DNA of 6,436 nucleotides from an uncultured Ruminococcus sp. (GCA_902791785.1 CADAXH010000075.1:1-6436), one strand, 5' to 3'; shown: positions 1-5,879, counted from the first letter of the stretch. Translations and numbers: made by a program. Notes: generated by a model from the sequence alone, not told the origin.

Positions 1-339
1 AAGAAGCAGGATATTAAATATAAGATGACGGAGGCGCGCCAGGAGGAACTGATCCGATTGCAGCGCAGGATCCTGCACGTGGTCCAATCGTACGTGAAGC
101 CGGGCGGCGTGCTCATCTACAGCACCTGCACGATCGGCGCCGAAGAAAACCAGAAGAACCTGCAGTGGTTCCTAAGCTACTTCCCCTTTGTGCTGGAGAG
201 CATTGACGCGTACATCTGCGATGACTTAAAGAGCAAGACCACCGCGGGCGGCTACATCCAGCTGCTGCCGGGCGTACACGATAGCGACGGTTTTTTCATC
301 GCCAGGATGCGAAGGCTGGAGGATAAGCAGCCCGGGTAA
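1..339 (+). CDS. rsmB: 16S rRNA (cytosine-967 C5) methyltransferase RsmB, 3' end only
   Basis: This is the C-terminal ~112 residues of an RsmB/Sun-family SAM-dependent methyltransferase, open at the left window edge in frame 1; the full protein is normally about 430-450 residues. RsmB makes m5C967 in 16S rRNA in the cytoplasm. The fragment carries the end of the Rossmann catalytic domain: a Lys/Pro-Gly-Gly turn (KPGGVLIYSTCTI), followed by EEN. The Cys at 127-129 in the STC motif matches the conserved motif VI cysteine, which is the nucleophile in this family. The stretch GYIQLLPGVHDSDGFFIARM near the end is the typical RsmB closing strand pair. The stop is TAA at 337-339. An ATG at 25 is internal, since homology continues upstream of it (KKQDIKYK). 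The rlmN start follows, as is usual in Bacillota. GC and codon use (many GCG, CTG, GGC) differ from everything right of ~780. Identification is by motif recognition; I am confident of the family. Confidence 0.93.
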   Translation, partial: KKQDIKYKMTEARQEELIRLQRRILHVVQSYVKPGGVLIYSTCTIGAEENQKNLQWFLSYFPFVLESIDAYICDDLKSKTTAGGYIQLLPGVHDSDGFFIARMRRLEDKQPG

Positions 340-376
340 GGCAGGTGGGCGCAGGTTCGTAATCGTCAAATGAGAC

Positions 377-466
377 AGGACTGTGTGAGCGAATGCTAAA
401 AGATGCAGGGCTGTATGAGAAAACGCGAAAAAGGCAGGGCTGTGTGCATGAATGTGCCCTAAGCAA
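377..466. repeat. degenerate ~30-bp tandem repeat, three units
   Basis: The spacer between rsmB and rlmN (340-471) contains three head-to-tail units beginning AGGACTGTGTGAG (377), AGGGCTGTATGAG (407) and AGGGCTGTGTGCA (436), so the period is 30 then 29 bases. The first 12-13 bases of each unit are well conserved; the remainder has drifted but keeps an A-rich or GAATG-like character. There are no unique spacers between the units, so it is not a CRISPR array. No coding function is seen. rsmB and rlmN usually sit close together, so this insert probably grew by slippage or unequal duplication. Confidence 0.6.
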
Positions 467-471
467 CAGGC

Positions 472-777
472 ATGCAAGGAAGGGCTGCGAGGTTAACGGA
501 TTTGGAGGGACAGCCGACATACAAACAGGATATCCGTTCCCTCTCTTTAGAGGAGCTTAAGCAGGCGATGGCGTCCCTCGGGGAAAAGCCTTACCGGGCC
601 GGACAGATCTATGGGTGGCTGCATCAAAAATGCGCCATGTCCATGGATGAGATGACGAATGTTCCGGCGAGCCTGCGATCGAAGCTGCAGGAGCAGTATC
701 ATACTGACGGGCCACGGATCGTGCGCGAGCTTATTTCTGAGATCGACGGGACAAGGAAGTATCTTTTCGAGCTTTGA
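472..777 (+). CDS. rlmN: 23S rRNA (adenine-2503 C2) methyltransferase RlmN, N-terminal fragment
   Basis: RlmN is a cytoplasmic radical-SAM enzyme that makes m2A2503 in 23S rRNA and m2A37 in some tRNAs. Only its N-terminal accessory domain is here: DIRSLSLEELKQAM (residues ~20-33), GEKPYRAGQIYGWLH (37-51), the MTNVP segment (61-65) and DGTRKYLFEL (92-101). Full-length proteins are about 340-360 residues. The reading frame meets TGA at 775-777, exactly where the family should continue into the substrate-facing strand and then the CxxxCxxC iron-sulfur motif, none of which follows in any plus-strand frame. The start is uncertain. ATG 472 has only a poor ribosome site; TTG 502, with GAGG at 489-492 nine bases upstream, would give a more typical N terminus. 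The truncation coincides with the truncation of the opposite-strand beta-subunit gene, which points to a join between two DNAs rather than a decayed gene. As drawn, the product would be inactive. Confidence 0.88.
   Translation: MQGRAARLTDLEGQPTYKQDIRSLSLEELKQAMASLGEKPYRAGQIYGWLHQKCAMSMDEMTNVPASLRSKLQEQYHTDGPRIVRELISEIDGTRKYLFEL
757..774. other. junction: 18-base segment shared by two truncated genes
   Basis: These 18 bases read as KYLFEL in the rlmN frame on the plus strand and, reverse-complemented, as KLEKIL in the beta-subunit frame on the minus strand. Both readings fit their protein families. Left of 757 only rlmN makes sense; right of 774 only the decarboxylase subunit makes sense. Base composition changes at the same place. 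The simplest explanation is a chimeric join at a short shared word, either in assembly or during amplification. A real inversion or recombination is the less likely alternative. Confidence 0.8.
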
Positions 778-1437
778 AACAGGTCTCAGCTGTTTCATTT
801 TTATTGAGCGCTCTTTCTTTGTTGTAAGAAGGCGCATGAGCGGCGGCTGTATCATTGGTATCAGCGCCATGTACGAATATGCCGCTATGGCTATTGCGCC
901 GAGCAGCTGCGGTGCAAGTTCTTTTGTGACAAGGATTGCAGTCGGTCCGTCAGCACCGCCTATGATTCCTATTGCTGCAGCTTCGTCAACTCCGAAGCCC
1001 AGAGCAATTGCAAATATGAATGCGGCAAATACACCGAACTGAGCGGCACCGCCTAGGAAGAATGTGATTGGGTTAGCAATCAGAGGAGAAAAGTCCGTCA
1101 TTGCACCGACGCCAAGGAATATGATTGACGGATAAATGCCCAACTTGACTCCGAGATAGAGGATATCAACCAATCCGCCCTCTGTCAGAACTCTTCCTAC
1201 ACTGAAACTGTCTCCCATAAACAGTTCCATATGGAACAGATTGGCACCCGGCAGGTTTGCGAGCAGCATGCCGATTGCAATCGGGAGAAGCAGCAGAGGC
1301 TCATATTTCTTGACAACCGCAAGAAAGACAAGCACACCTACTATTACATACATAATCAGTGTTTTTACCAGGAGTTCAACATTGGAGAATTGACTGAGCC
1401 CTGTAGTTTCCCAAATGGTTTTTAATAATTCAGCCAA
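757..1437 (-). CDS. Na+-translocating decarboxylase beta subunit (OadB/GcdB/MmdB family), C-terminally truncated
   Basis: This is the membrane Na+ pump of a biotin-dependent decarboxylase. It decarboxylates carboxybiotin and exports Na+ across the cytoplasmic membrane. About 227 family-like residues are present of a usual 370-430. Several hydrophobic helices are visible (residues ~26-42, 46-62, 100-113, 122-146, 178-197). The signature GGADGPTAI lies at 160-168, its D163 matching the essential Asp203 of the Klebsiella protein; the AAYSYMALIP motif follows (Y189 matches Tyr229). The later conserved membrane region, with the Asn and Ser needed for Na+ movement, is missing. The open frame continues to 547, but those 69 or so residues are only the antisense of rlmN. 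The start is TTG at 1435-1437, supported by GGAGG at 1445-1449 seven bases upstream. It is last in the operon, 27 bases after the biotin carrier. Subunit identity is firm; which acid or acyl-CoA is the substrate is unknown. Confidence 0.9.
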
Positions 1438-1464
1438 TTTTATACCTCCGGATCAAAAGAGAAG

Positions 1465-1830
1465 TTATGCAATAACAACCAGAAGATCGCCAGAGTTTAC
1501 AGATGCGCCTTTTGCAACTGCAACTGAAGCAACAGTTCCGTCTTCAGGGGATGTAATTTCGTTTTCCATTTTCATGGCTTCGAGAACCACTAAAACGTCG
1601 CCTTTTTTGACACTCTGGCCATTTGCTACATTGACCTTGAGCACAGTTCCCGGCATTGGAGCCGTAACTTTTGCCTTGCCGTTTGCAACGGGAGCTGCAG
1701 GAGCAGCTTTTGGCTGAGCAGTCTGTACTGCAGGCGCTGATTGTGTCTGAACGGGAGCGCTGACAGAATCTGTTTCTTCAACAGTTACTTCATATGTTTT
1801 CCCGTTAACTGTAATTCTATAATTTTTCAT
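1465..1830 (-). CDS. biotin carboxyl carrier subunit of Na+-pumping decarboxylase
   Basis: This 121-residue protein carries the biotin that shuttles CO2 between the carboxyltransferase and the membrane pump. The N terminus MKNYRITVNGKTYEVTVEE is the short beta-strand pair seen in decarboxylase carriers. Residues ~21-52 form an Ala/Pro/Gln/Val-rich flexible linker, and residues ~53-121 form the biotinyl domain. The biotinylation motif EAMKMEN is at 84-90, with K87 as the expected biotinylated lysine. The conserved PMPGTV (58-63) and DLLVVI end are present. Length fits GcdC/MmdC-type carriers (about 120-145). The start is ATG at 1828-1830, preceded by AGAGGTG; an upstream in-frame extension to 1908 overlaps the OadG gene and lacks family similarity. 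It sits 16 bases downstream of the OadG-like gene and 27 upstream of the beta subunit, so co-translation from one mRNA is expected. A biotin-protein ligase encoded elsewhere must modify it. Confidence 0.93.
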   Translation of the reverse strand: MKNYRITVNGKTYEVTVEETDSVSAPVQTQSAPAVQTAQPKAAPAAPVANGKAKVTAPMPGTVLKVNVANGQSVKKGDVLVVLEAMKMENEITSPEDGTVASVAVAKGASVNSGDLLVVIA

Positions 1831-1846
1831 GTAAACACCTCTTGTT

Positions 1847-2152
1847 TTATATTCTCTTAAAGTTAACAACCCTGAATGACTTTGCGGGTCTTTGAGTTGA
1901 TGCTGCAATTGCCGCTGTGATTACTGCGATTAGTTCATCATCGTCTTCTTCAGCAGTTTCTACTGCAGCTGTATTTTCTATGACTTCATTATTCGGTTCT
2001 GCGTCTTTTTTGTTCTTTTCTTTTTTCGTCGTCATTTTTTGAAACAGCGGAAAAACGAATCTTATTAGCAGGAAAATGACAGCTATCATCGACAGGATGA
2101 TTAGCATGCCTATACCCAATACCTGAAGCGCTGCCAGTAAATTGTGTCCCAT
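1847..2152 (-). CDS. OadG-family small membrane subunit (gamma/delta) of decarboxylase
   Basis: This is a 101-residue single-span protein of the OadG/GcdD/MmdD type, which anchors and assembles the soluble carboxyltransferase with the membrane pump. A strong hydrophobic helix spans residues ~8-36. A charged linker follows, first Lys-rich (42-49), then Glu/Asp-rich (67-73). The C-terminal block DDELIAVITAAIAAS (71-85), ending in FRVVNFKRI, is the characteristic tail that binds the carboxyltransferase in this family. The start is ATG at 2150-2152 with AAGGAG at 2160-2165, seven bases upstream. That ribosome site overlaps the TAA stop of the alpha-subunit gene (2164-2166), leaving an 11-base gap and suggesting translational coupling. 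Small OadG proteins diverge quickly, so the call rests on topology, tail motif and position between the alpha and carrier genes. Confidence 0.85.
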   Translation of the reverse strand: MGHNLLAALQVLGIGMLIILSMIAVIFLLIRFVFPLFQKMTTKKEKNKKDAEPNNEVIENTAAVETAEEDDDELIAVITAAIAASTQRPAKSFRVVNFKRI

Positions 2153-2163
2153 ACGAATTCTCC

Positions 2164-3567
2164 TTATGTCTGAAGCATCAGCAGGGAAGCCGCAACTCTT
2201 GCTCTGAGTTCGCTTGTCTCAATGATGTCGTCAACAAATCCTTCTCTTGCAGCTTCAAGAGGACTTGAATTTGTTTCAGCCCATTCTTCAGCTGTCTGTT
2301 TTGCTTTGGACTCATCATCAACCTTGCCCAGGAATTCAACTGCGGTGCTTGGATTCATTACACCAATCTTAGCATTGTCAAGAGCAAATGACATTGAGAT
2401 GCCGAGTGATTTGGATCCCATTACAGTCAGTACGGTTCCGAATGCGTTTCCGATTACGACTGTGACACCGGAGCAGCCATTGTCTGCGATATCCGAGTAG
2501 GCTTCTGCAAGACCCGCCATGTTTTTGGCAAGACCTCTTATTTCAACCTTGTCAGCCATGACTGTTCCTTCGCTGTCTACAAGTGTGACGACAGGAAGGC
2601 ATGTTCTGTTGAGCATATTTACGAACTCAGCTGCCTTCTTTGCACCGCACGCACAAAGCTTGCCATTGTTCTTGGCTCTGTTGTTTGCAACTATTCCGAC
2701 AGGAATTCCATCTATGAATCCCAGGCCTGTGACAACGGATTTTGCGTGTGTTGCCTGAAGCTCTTTGAAAGATCCCTTGTCTACGAGTTCATTTATGACA
2801 TCATGAACGTCGTATTCGCCTGACAAAACGTCAGCAGAGAAGTCTCTTTCAGCGGAATCATTGATGTTTTCTGCGGCTGTTGTGGAGTAATATCTGCATA
2901 TGTCAGCTGCTTCTTTGCAGGCTGCTTCGTCATTATCTGCCACGATGTCAACAAAACCGTTTTCCAAAAGTGCATCGGCTTCAACAAGTGTTTTGTCTTC
3001 CAGGGCAACCTTTGGTGTCATGTAGAGTGATCCGGATTGTCTGGAAATGATTTTGTAATCAAACATTGAAGCAAATACAGCAGCAGCACCGCCGCACGGA
3101 CCGGATATTACAGCAATTGTTGGTTCATCAAACTTGCATGCAGTTAAAGTTGAAATTGCAATTCCAAGATTGTCGAGTGTTGAAAGACCATCGTCTATTT
3201 TTGCACCTGCACTGTCAAACACACCTATCAGAGGAGTGCCTTTGTCCGCTGCCATTTGAATGATGTTGGCAATCTTTGCGGTCTGTTCTACGCTCATGGC
3301 TCCGTGGAGTCTTGAATAATCCTGAGCAAAGGCAAAAACAAGATAGCCGTCAATTGAACCGTATCCGGTAATAACTGCGCCGTATCCGTCAGAAGAATCT
3401 TTGTCTCCGCTTCCGACAAATGCTCCTGTTTCAACAAAAGTGCCTTGATCAAAAATGACATCCATCCTCTGACGAGCAGAGAGTTTGCCCATTTTTTCAA
3501 GTTCTGCTGTTGATTCATTTGTTCTCTGATTCAACATGTTGCGCAGTTCTGAAATTGATTTAGACAT
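2164..3567 (-). CDS. carboxyltransferase (alpha) subunit of Na+-pumping acyl-CoA decarboxylase, short divergent form
   Basis: This 467-residue cytoplasmic protein has the two crotonase-like halves of biotin-dependent carboxyltransferases (N half ~20-225, C half ~240-465). It would move a carboxyl group from substrate to carrier biotin. Recognisable parts include ARQRMDVIFDQGTFVE (31-46), DGYGAVITGYGSIDGYLVFAFAQD (split over 60-83), the helix-start DSAGAKIDDG (118-127), GPCGGAAAVFA (156-166) and the C-half FGTVLTVMGSKSLG (376-389). It is shorter than typical MmdA/PccB proteins (about 505-525) and ends at RARVAASLLMLQT without the usual KHGNIPL-like tail. Motifs normally reading DSGGARIQEG, GGCAGGGAY and YGGAYIVM are altered, so the acyl group may differ from methylmalonyl-CoA; it could even be inactive, although the frame is intact. 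The start is ATG at 3565-3567 with AAAGGA eight bases upstream. It is the first gene of the operon and sets the complex's substrate, which I cannot assign. Confidence 0.85.
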   Translation of the reverse strand: MSKSISELRNMLNQRTNESTAELEKMGKLSARQRMDVIFDQGTFVETGAFVGSGDKDSSDGYGAVITGYGSIDGYLVFAFAQDYSRLHGAMSVEQTAKIANIIQMAADKGTPLIGVFDSAGAKIDDGLSTLDNLGIAISTLTACKFDEPTIAVISGPCGGAAAVFASMFDYKIISRQSGSLYMTPKVALEDKTLVEADALLENGFVDIVADNDEAACKEAADICRYYSTTAAENINDSAERDFSADVLSGEYDVHDVINELVDKGSFKELQATHAKSVVTGLGFIDGIPVGIVANNRAKNNGKLCACGAKKAAEFVNMLNRTCLPVVTLVDSEGTVMADKVEIRGLAKNMAGLAEAYSDIADNGCSGVTVVIGNAFGTVLTVMGSKSLGISMSFALDNAKIGVMNPSTAVEFLGKVDDESKAKQTAEEWAETNSSPLEAAREGFVDDIIETSELRARVAASLLMLQT

Positions 3568-3637
3568 TTATATTTTCCTTTCGATTGTTAAGTTCAATTA
3601 GGTATACATCAAGATATTGGGATAAATGAAACCCAAC

Positions 3638-3678
3638 CTCCCCCAGTATACATATATATAGTATAACAAACTCCCCCA
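3638..3678. repeat. paired CTCCCCCA direct repeats around the decarboxylase promoter
   Basis: CTCCCCCA occurs at 3638-3645 and again at 3671-3678, 33 bases apart, about three helical turns. One copy lies in the -35/-10 spacer and the other just downstream of the predicted transcription start on the minus strand. Such placement suits a repressor or activator binding to one DNA face. Function is inference; the repeats themselves are exact. Confidence 0.45.
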
Positions 3679-3686
3679 ATTATCAA
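3660..3686 (-). promoter_or_regulatory. probable promoter of the decarboxylase operon (extended -10)
   Basis: On the minus strand a TTGATA -35-like hexamer (3681-3686) precedes TATACT (3660-3665) by 15 bases. The TG at 3667-3668 makes an extended -10 (TG-N-TATACT), which can compensate for the short spacer. Transcription would begin near 3653, giving an ~85-base leader before the alpha-subunit start. That leader contains a weak TTGGG/CCCAA stem at about 3617-3636. Confidence 0.5.
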
Positions 3687-3737
3687 GGACAATCTTTATT
3701 ATTCATTATATTATTCGGGTATTTTGTCAACAAAAAC

Positions 3738-3766
3738 TTGCTTATTGTCGAGTAAAGTGATATATT
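3738..3766 (+). promoter_or_regulatory. probable promoter of the 81-residue membrane protein gene
   Basis: TTGCTT (3738-3743) is followed after 17 bases by TATATT (3761-3766), with TG at 3758-3759 giving an extended -10. The predicted start is near 3773, about 40 bases upstream of the ATG. It is divergent from the decarboxylase promoter, with about 50 bases between the two -35 boxes. Confidence 0.5.
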
Positions 3767-3813
3767 CTAATTGGAAGGCAAGCCTTTCAATAATAAAGCG
3801 CAGGAGAACAGCT

Positions 3814-4059
3814 ATGGACAACACACCATTATCCCCATGGAAATATTTTGGACTTGAAATTCTTTACAGTATCCCGATAATCGGATTGATCTTTCTGATC
3901 TGCCACGCAATCGGTGCTTCAAACATCAACAAGAGAAACTTTGCAAGATCATACTTCTGCTTTGTTGTAGTAGTTCTTGTGGTAATCCTGGTAGTCTTCC
4001 TTATCAGCAACGGTACAGGATTGATACAGAGAATTGTTGATGCAATAAAAGGTGTTTAA
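3814..4059 (+). CDS. small two-helix membrane protein, function unknown
   Basis: This 81-residue protein is predicted to lie in the cytoplasmic membrane. The N terminus is PLSPWKYFGLEILYS. Helix 1 covers ~13-34, the short loop (37-48) contains NINKRNFARSYF, and a Val/Leu-rich helix 2 covers ~49-65. The soluble end GLIQRIVDAIKGV looks amphipathic. The pattern of a Pro-Leu-Ser-x-Trp start, PIIGLIF helix and NxxxRNFARSYF loop recurs in small uncharacterised membrane proteins of Clostridia, sometimes behind a zinc ribbon, which is absent here. I know of no assigned function. The start is ATG 3814 with AGGAG at 3802-3806, seven bases upstream. A longer frame beginning at TTG 3724 lacks a ribosome site and runs through the promoter, so I reject it. 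It is likely monocistronic, with its own promoter and a terminator shared with the convergent downstream gene. Confidence 0.8.
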   Translation: MDNTPLSPWKYFGLEILYSIPIIGLIFLICHAIGASNINKRNFARSYFCFVVVVLVVILVVFLISNGTGLIQRIVDAIKGV

Positions 4060-4072
4060 TTTACCTTGACGA

Positions 4073-4104
4073 AAAAGACTCGTGCGAATCTGCACGAGTC
4101 TTTT
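4073..4104. terminator. bidirectional intrinsic terminator
   Basis: A perfect 13-bp stem, AAAAGACTCGTGC (4073-4085) pairing with GCACGAGTCTTTT (4092-4104), closes a six-base loop. The A-rich foot on one side and T-rich foot on the other give a U-tract in both directions (four Us for the plus strand, five for the minus strand). It lies between two convergent genes, 13 bases after one stop and 16 before the other, so it should end both transcripts. Confidence 0.92.
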
Positions 4105-4120
4105 GACGTCTTATTGTTGA

Positions 4121-4513
4121 TTAGCGATGTCTTGCGTTGTATGAAGCATTTGAATCGTTCCAGTTGTGGATCATTTTTACGAATGCTACCAGTGGTCCAA
4201 TAATGATGAGCGAACCGATTAAAGTCCAAAGCAACCAGCCGCCGCCTGTGAGTCTTGGCTTTTTGTTAACTGCTCTGACACTTGCTGCAAACTTTTCATT
4301 TACTTTGTAATACCAATAGAGATCGTAAATACCGAGAGTAAGGACTGAGAATATTATGAAGAATAATAATCCGCCAACATTCTTTGCACCCGGAGTCGGG
4401 TCAGCAAGGTTTGCTTCCTTAGCCATCTGATGAACGATGTAAAGATTATAAATGCCAAGTGTGATAAGGCACAAGAGAAGGTATTTAATAAAACCTCTGT
4501 TTTCCTTTAACAT
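4121..4513 (-). CDS. DUF4234-like membrane protein
   Basis: This 130-residue protein is predicted to have three membrane helices (~7-27, 47-68, 92-113) and a polar C terminus. It resembles the DUF4234 family, whose function is not established. Two successive segments carry the same motif: LITLGIYNLYIVHQMAKEAN (16-35) and LTLGIYDLYWYYKVNEKF (58-75). This suggests an internal duplication of a helix followed by an aromatic, then basic, interfacial stretch. The middle loop (36-47) has a Pro/Gly turn, and residues 76-91 are basic with a GGG turn. The start is ATG 4511-4513 with AAGGAG at 4522-4527, eight bases upstream. It has its own probable promoter and shares a terminator with the convergent 81-residue gene. 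No neighbour gives a clear functional hint. Family assignment is by pattern recognition and is fairly likely rather than certain. Confidence 0.8.
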   Translation of the reverse strand: MLKENRGFIKYLLLCLITLGIYNLYIVHQMAKEANLADPTPGAKNVGGLLFFIIFSVLTLGIYDLYWYYKVNEKFAASVRAVNKKPRLTGGGWLLWTLIGSLIIIGPLVAFVKMIHNWNDSNASYNARHR

Positions 4514-4558
4514 ATGTTGTTCTCCTTAACGTATACTTTTGGACCATGTCCTGATTTA

Positions 4559-4587
4559 ATTGTAATTAATGAATGCGAAAAAATCAA
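4559..4587 (-). promoter_or_regulatory. probable promoter of the DUF4234-like gene
   Basis: On the minus strand TTGATT (4582-4587) and TACAAT (4559-4564) are separated by 17 bases, each close to sigma-A consensus. The start would be near 4552, giving a leader of about 40 bases. It lies directly after the ackA terminator, so the gene is probably transcribed independently. Confidence 0.55.
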
Positions 4588-4597
4588 TATTTTTATT

Positions 4598-4632
4598 AAA
4601 AAAAGAGACGATTCAGAATATGAGTCGCCTCT
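4598..4632 (-). terminator. intrinsic terminator of ackA
   Basis: Downstream of the ackA stop, minus-strand RNA can form an 11-position stem (4622-4632 with 4604-4614). It has one G-U pair and one C/A mismatch, and a seven-base loop. A run of seven Us follows (A run 4598-4604 on the plus strand). Only nine bases separate it from the ackA stop codon, so it should end an ackA transcript. Confidence 0.85.
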
Positions 4633-4641
4633 GATAGATAT

Positions 4642-5847
4642 TTACAGTTTCTTTACTATTGCTTCAGCATCGCGTGCGATGGCGAGTTCTTCATTTGTAG
4701 GAATTACATATACCTGAACTCTAGATTCAGAAGTTGAGAGCTTGACATTGTTGGGCTGATGATGTGTTCTGGCATTCAGCTCATTGTCAATCTTGATTCC
4801 GAGGAATTCCATGTCTGCGCAAGCTCTTTCACGGAGTTCGGGGTTGTTTTCACCCATTCCTGCAGTGAATACAACAGCGTCAAGACCGTTCATTGCAGCT
4901 GCATAAGCTCCGATGTATTTCTGAACCTGGTATGCAATGATGTTTGCAGCAAGTTCGCATCTCTTGTCTCCGTTCAGAATGCCTGCCTCGATGTCACGGC
5001 TGTCTGATGAAACACCGGATACTCCGAGGAAACCGCACTTTTTGTTCATGAAAGTGTTCATCTGTTCAGGAGTCATGTTTTCTTTTTCCATTATGTATGT
5101 GACGACAGAAGGATCAATTGAACCGCATCTGGTGCCCATTTCAATGCCTGCAAGAGGAGTGAAGCCCATTGTTGTATCAATTACCTTGCCGCCCTTTACA
5201 GCTGCTATGGAAGCGCCGTTTCCGATATGGCATGTAACTATCTTTGTTTCTTCAGCGGGTTTGCCTAGAATCTTGATCATTTCTTTCGAAACAAATTTGT
5301 GAGATGTTCCGTGATAGCCGTACTTGCGGATGTTGTATTTCTTTGCAAGTTCATAATCAATCGGGTAGAAATATGCTTTTTCAGGCATTGTCTGATGGAA
5401 AGCAGTGTCAAAGACGAGAACCTGAGGAACATTCTTCATTACCTGCAGACATCCGTTTATTCCCATGAGTCCTGCATCGGTGTGAAGCGGTGCAAAATCT
5501 CTGCAGAGTTTTAACTTTTCAAGTACTTCGTCTGTCAGAAGGCAGCTCTCGAAGAAATATGGACCACCGGAAACTATTCTGTGACCTACTGCCTGGATTT
5601 CATCCATGCTCTTGATGCAGCCGATCTGCGGGTCAGTCAGGGCTTCTACTACATATTTCATAGCGACTGTGTGATCCGGAATGTCAACAACTTTGACTGT
5701 TTTTGTTCCGTCAGCCTGTTTGTGCTCAATTTTTCCGTCAATTCCGATTCTTTCACAGAGACCTTTTCCTACATAGTTTCCGCTCTCGGTATCAAGAAGC
5801 TGATACTTTAAGGATGAACTACCTGCGTTAATAACCAATACGTACAT
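4642..5847 (-). CDS. ackA: acetate kinase
   Basis: Acetate kinase is cytoplasmic and interconverts acetyl phosphate + ADP with acetate + ATP, the last ATP-yielding step of acetate fermentation. The 401-residue length is normal for the family. Catalytic and binding residues are present in order: N7, S10, S12 and K14 in VINAGSSSLKYQL; R90 in GHRIVSGG; D147 in VFDTAFHQTMP; H179 in YGYHGTSH; the nucleotide loop HIGNGAS (207-213); R240 in GIEMGTRCGSIDP; the FTAGMGENNPELRE motif (327-340); and E386 in PTNEELAIARDAE. It should therefore be active. The start is ATG 5845-5847 with GGAGG at 5856-5860, eight bases upstream. An upstream in-frame TTG at 5860-5862 overlaps the ribosome site and is rejected. 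It has its own promoter and terminator, so it appears monocistronic. No phosphotransacetylase gene is adjacent, unlike many pta-ackA operons. tmcAL is divergent. Identification is certain. Confidence 0.99.
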   Translation of the reverse strand: MYVLVINAGSSSLKYQLLDTESGNYVGKGLCERIGIDGKIEHKQADGTKTVKVVDIPDHTVAMKYVVEALTDPQIGCIKSMDEIQAVGHRIVSGGPYFFESCLLTDEVLEKLKLCRDFAPLHTDAGLMGINGCLQVMKNVPQVLVFDTAFHQTMPEKAYFYPIDYELAKKYNIRKYGYHGTSHKFVSKEMIKILGKPAEETKIVTCHIGNGASIAAVKGGKVIDTTMGFTPLAGIEMGTRCGSIDPSVVTYIMEKENMTPEQMNTFMNKKCGFLGVSGVSSDSRDIEAGILNGDKRCELAANIIAYQVQKYIGAYAAAMNGLDAVVFTAGMGENNPELRERACADMEFLGIKIDNELNARTHHQPNNVKLSTSESRVQVYVIPTNEELAIARDAEAIVKKL

Positions 5848-5865
5848 TATTTTTACCTCCAAGTT

Positions 5866-5879
5866 CCCGGTTTGCCGGG
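5866..5879 (-). promoter_or_regulatory. small GC-rich hairpin in the ackA leader
   Basis: CCCGG (5866-5870) and CCGGG (5875-5879) form a perfect 5-bp stem with a four-base loop in the ackA leader, six bases upstream of GGAGG. It has no U-tract and so is not a terminator. It may protect the 5' end or influence ribosome access. Confidence 0.4.

Noticed and set aside
377..466. CRISPR array
   Set aside because: The units are contiguous and degenerate, with no unique spacers of regular size and no cas genes nearby.
547..756. Continuation of the beta-subunit reading frame on the minus strand beyond the junction
   Set aside because: These residues are the exact antisense of the rlmN coding sequence and have no resemblance to the hydrophobic C-terminal half of the family.
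775..777. TGA in rlmN read as a point mutation or programmed frameshift
   Set aside because: None of the rest of RlmN, including the CxxxCxxC motif, appears in any frame downstream; the following DNA codes for another gene on the other strand.
740..800. Insertion sequence or integration site at the gene junction
   Set aside because: No transposase, terminal inverted repeats, target duplication or integrase is visible.
659..1042. Plus-strand open frame of 127 codons across the junction
   Set aside because: It is a shadow of the beta-subunit gene, has no ribosome site and shows no recognisable domain.
1831..1908. N-terminal extension of the biotin carrier
   Set aside because: It overlaps the end of the OadG-like gene. 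ATG 1830 has its own ribosome site and begins the family-typical MKNYRITVNG sequence.
3568..3660. Riboswitch in the decarboxylase leader
   Set aside because: The leader is only ~85 bases, with one weak 5-bp stem and no recognisable aptamer core or terminator.
3724..3813. N-terminal extension of the 81-residue protein from TTG 3724
   Set aside because: It has no ribosome site, covers the probable promoter, and its residues are unlike the membrane-protein family; ATG 3814 has a good AGGAG.
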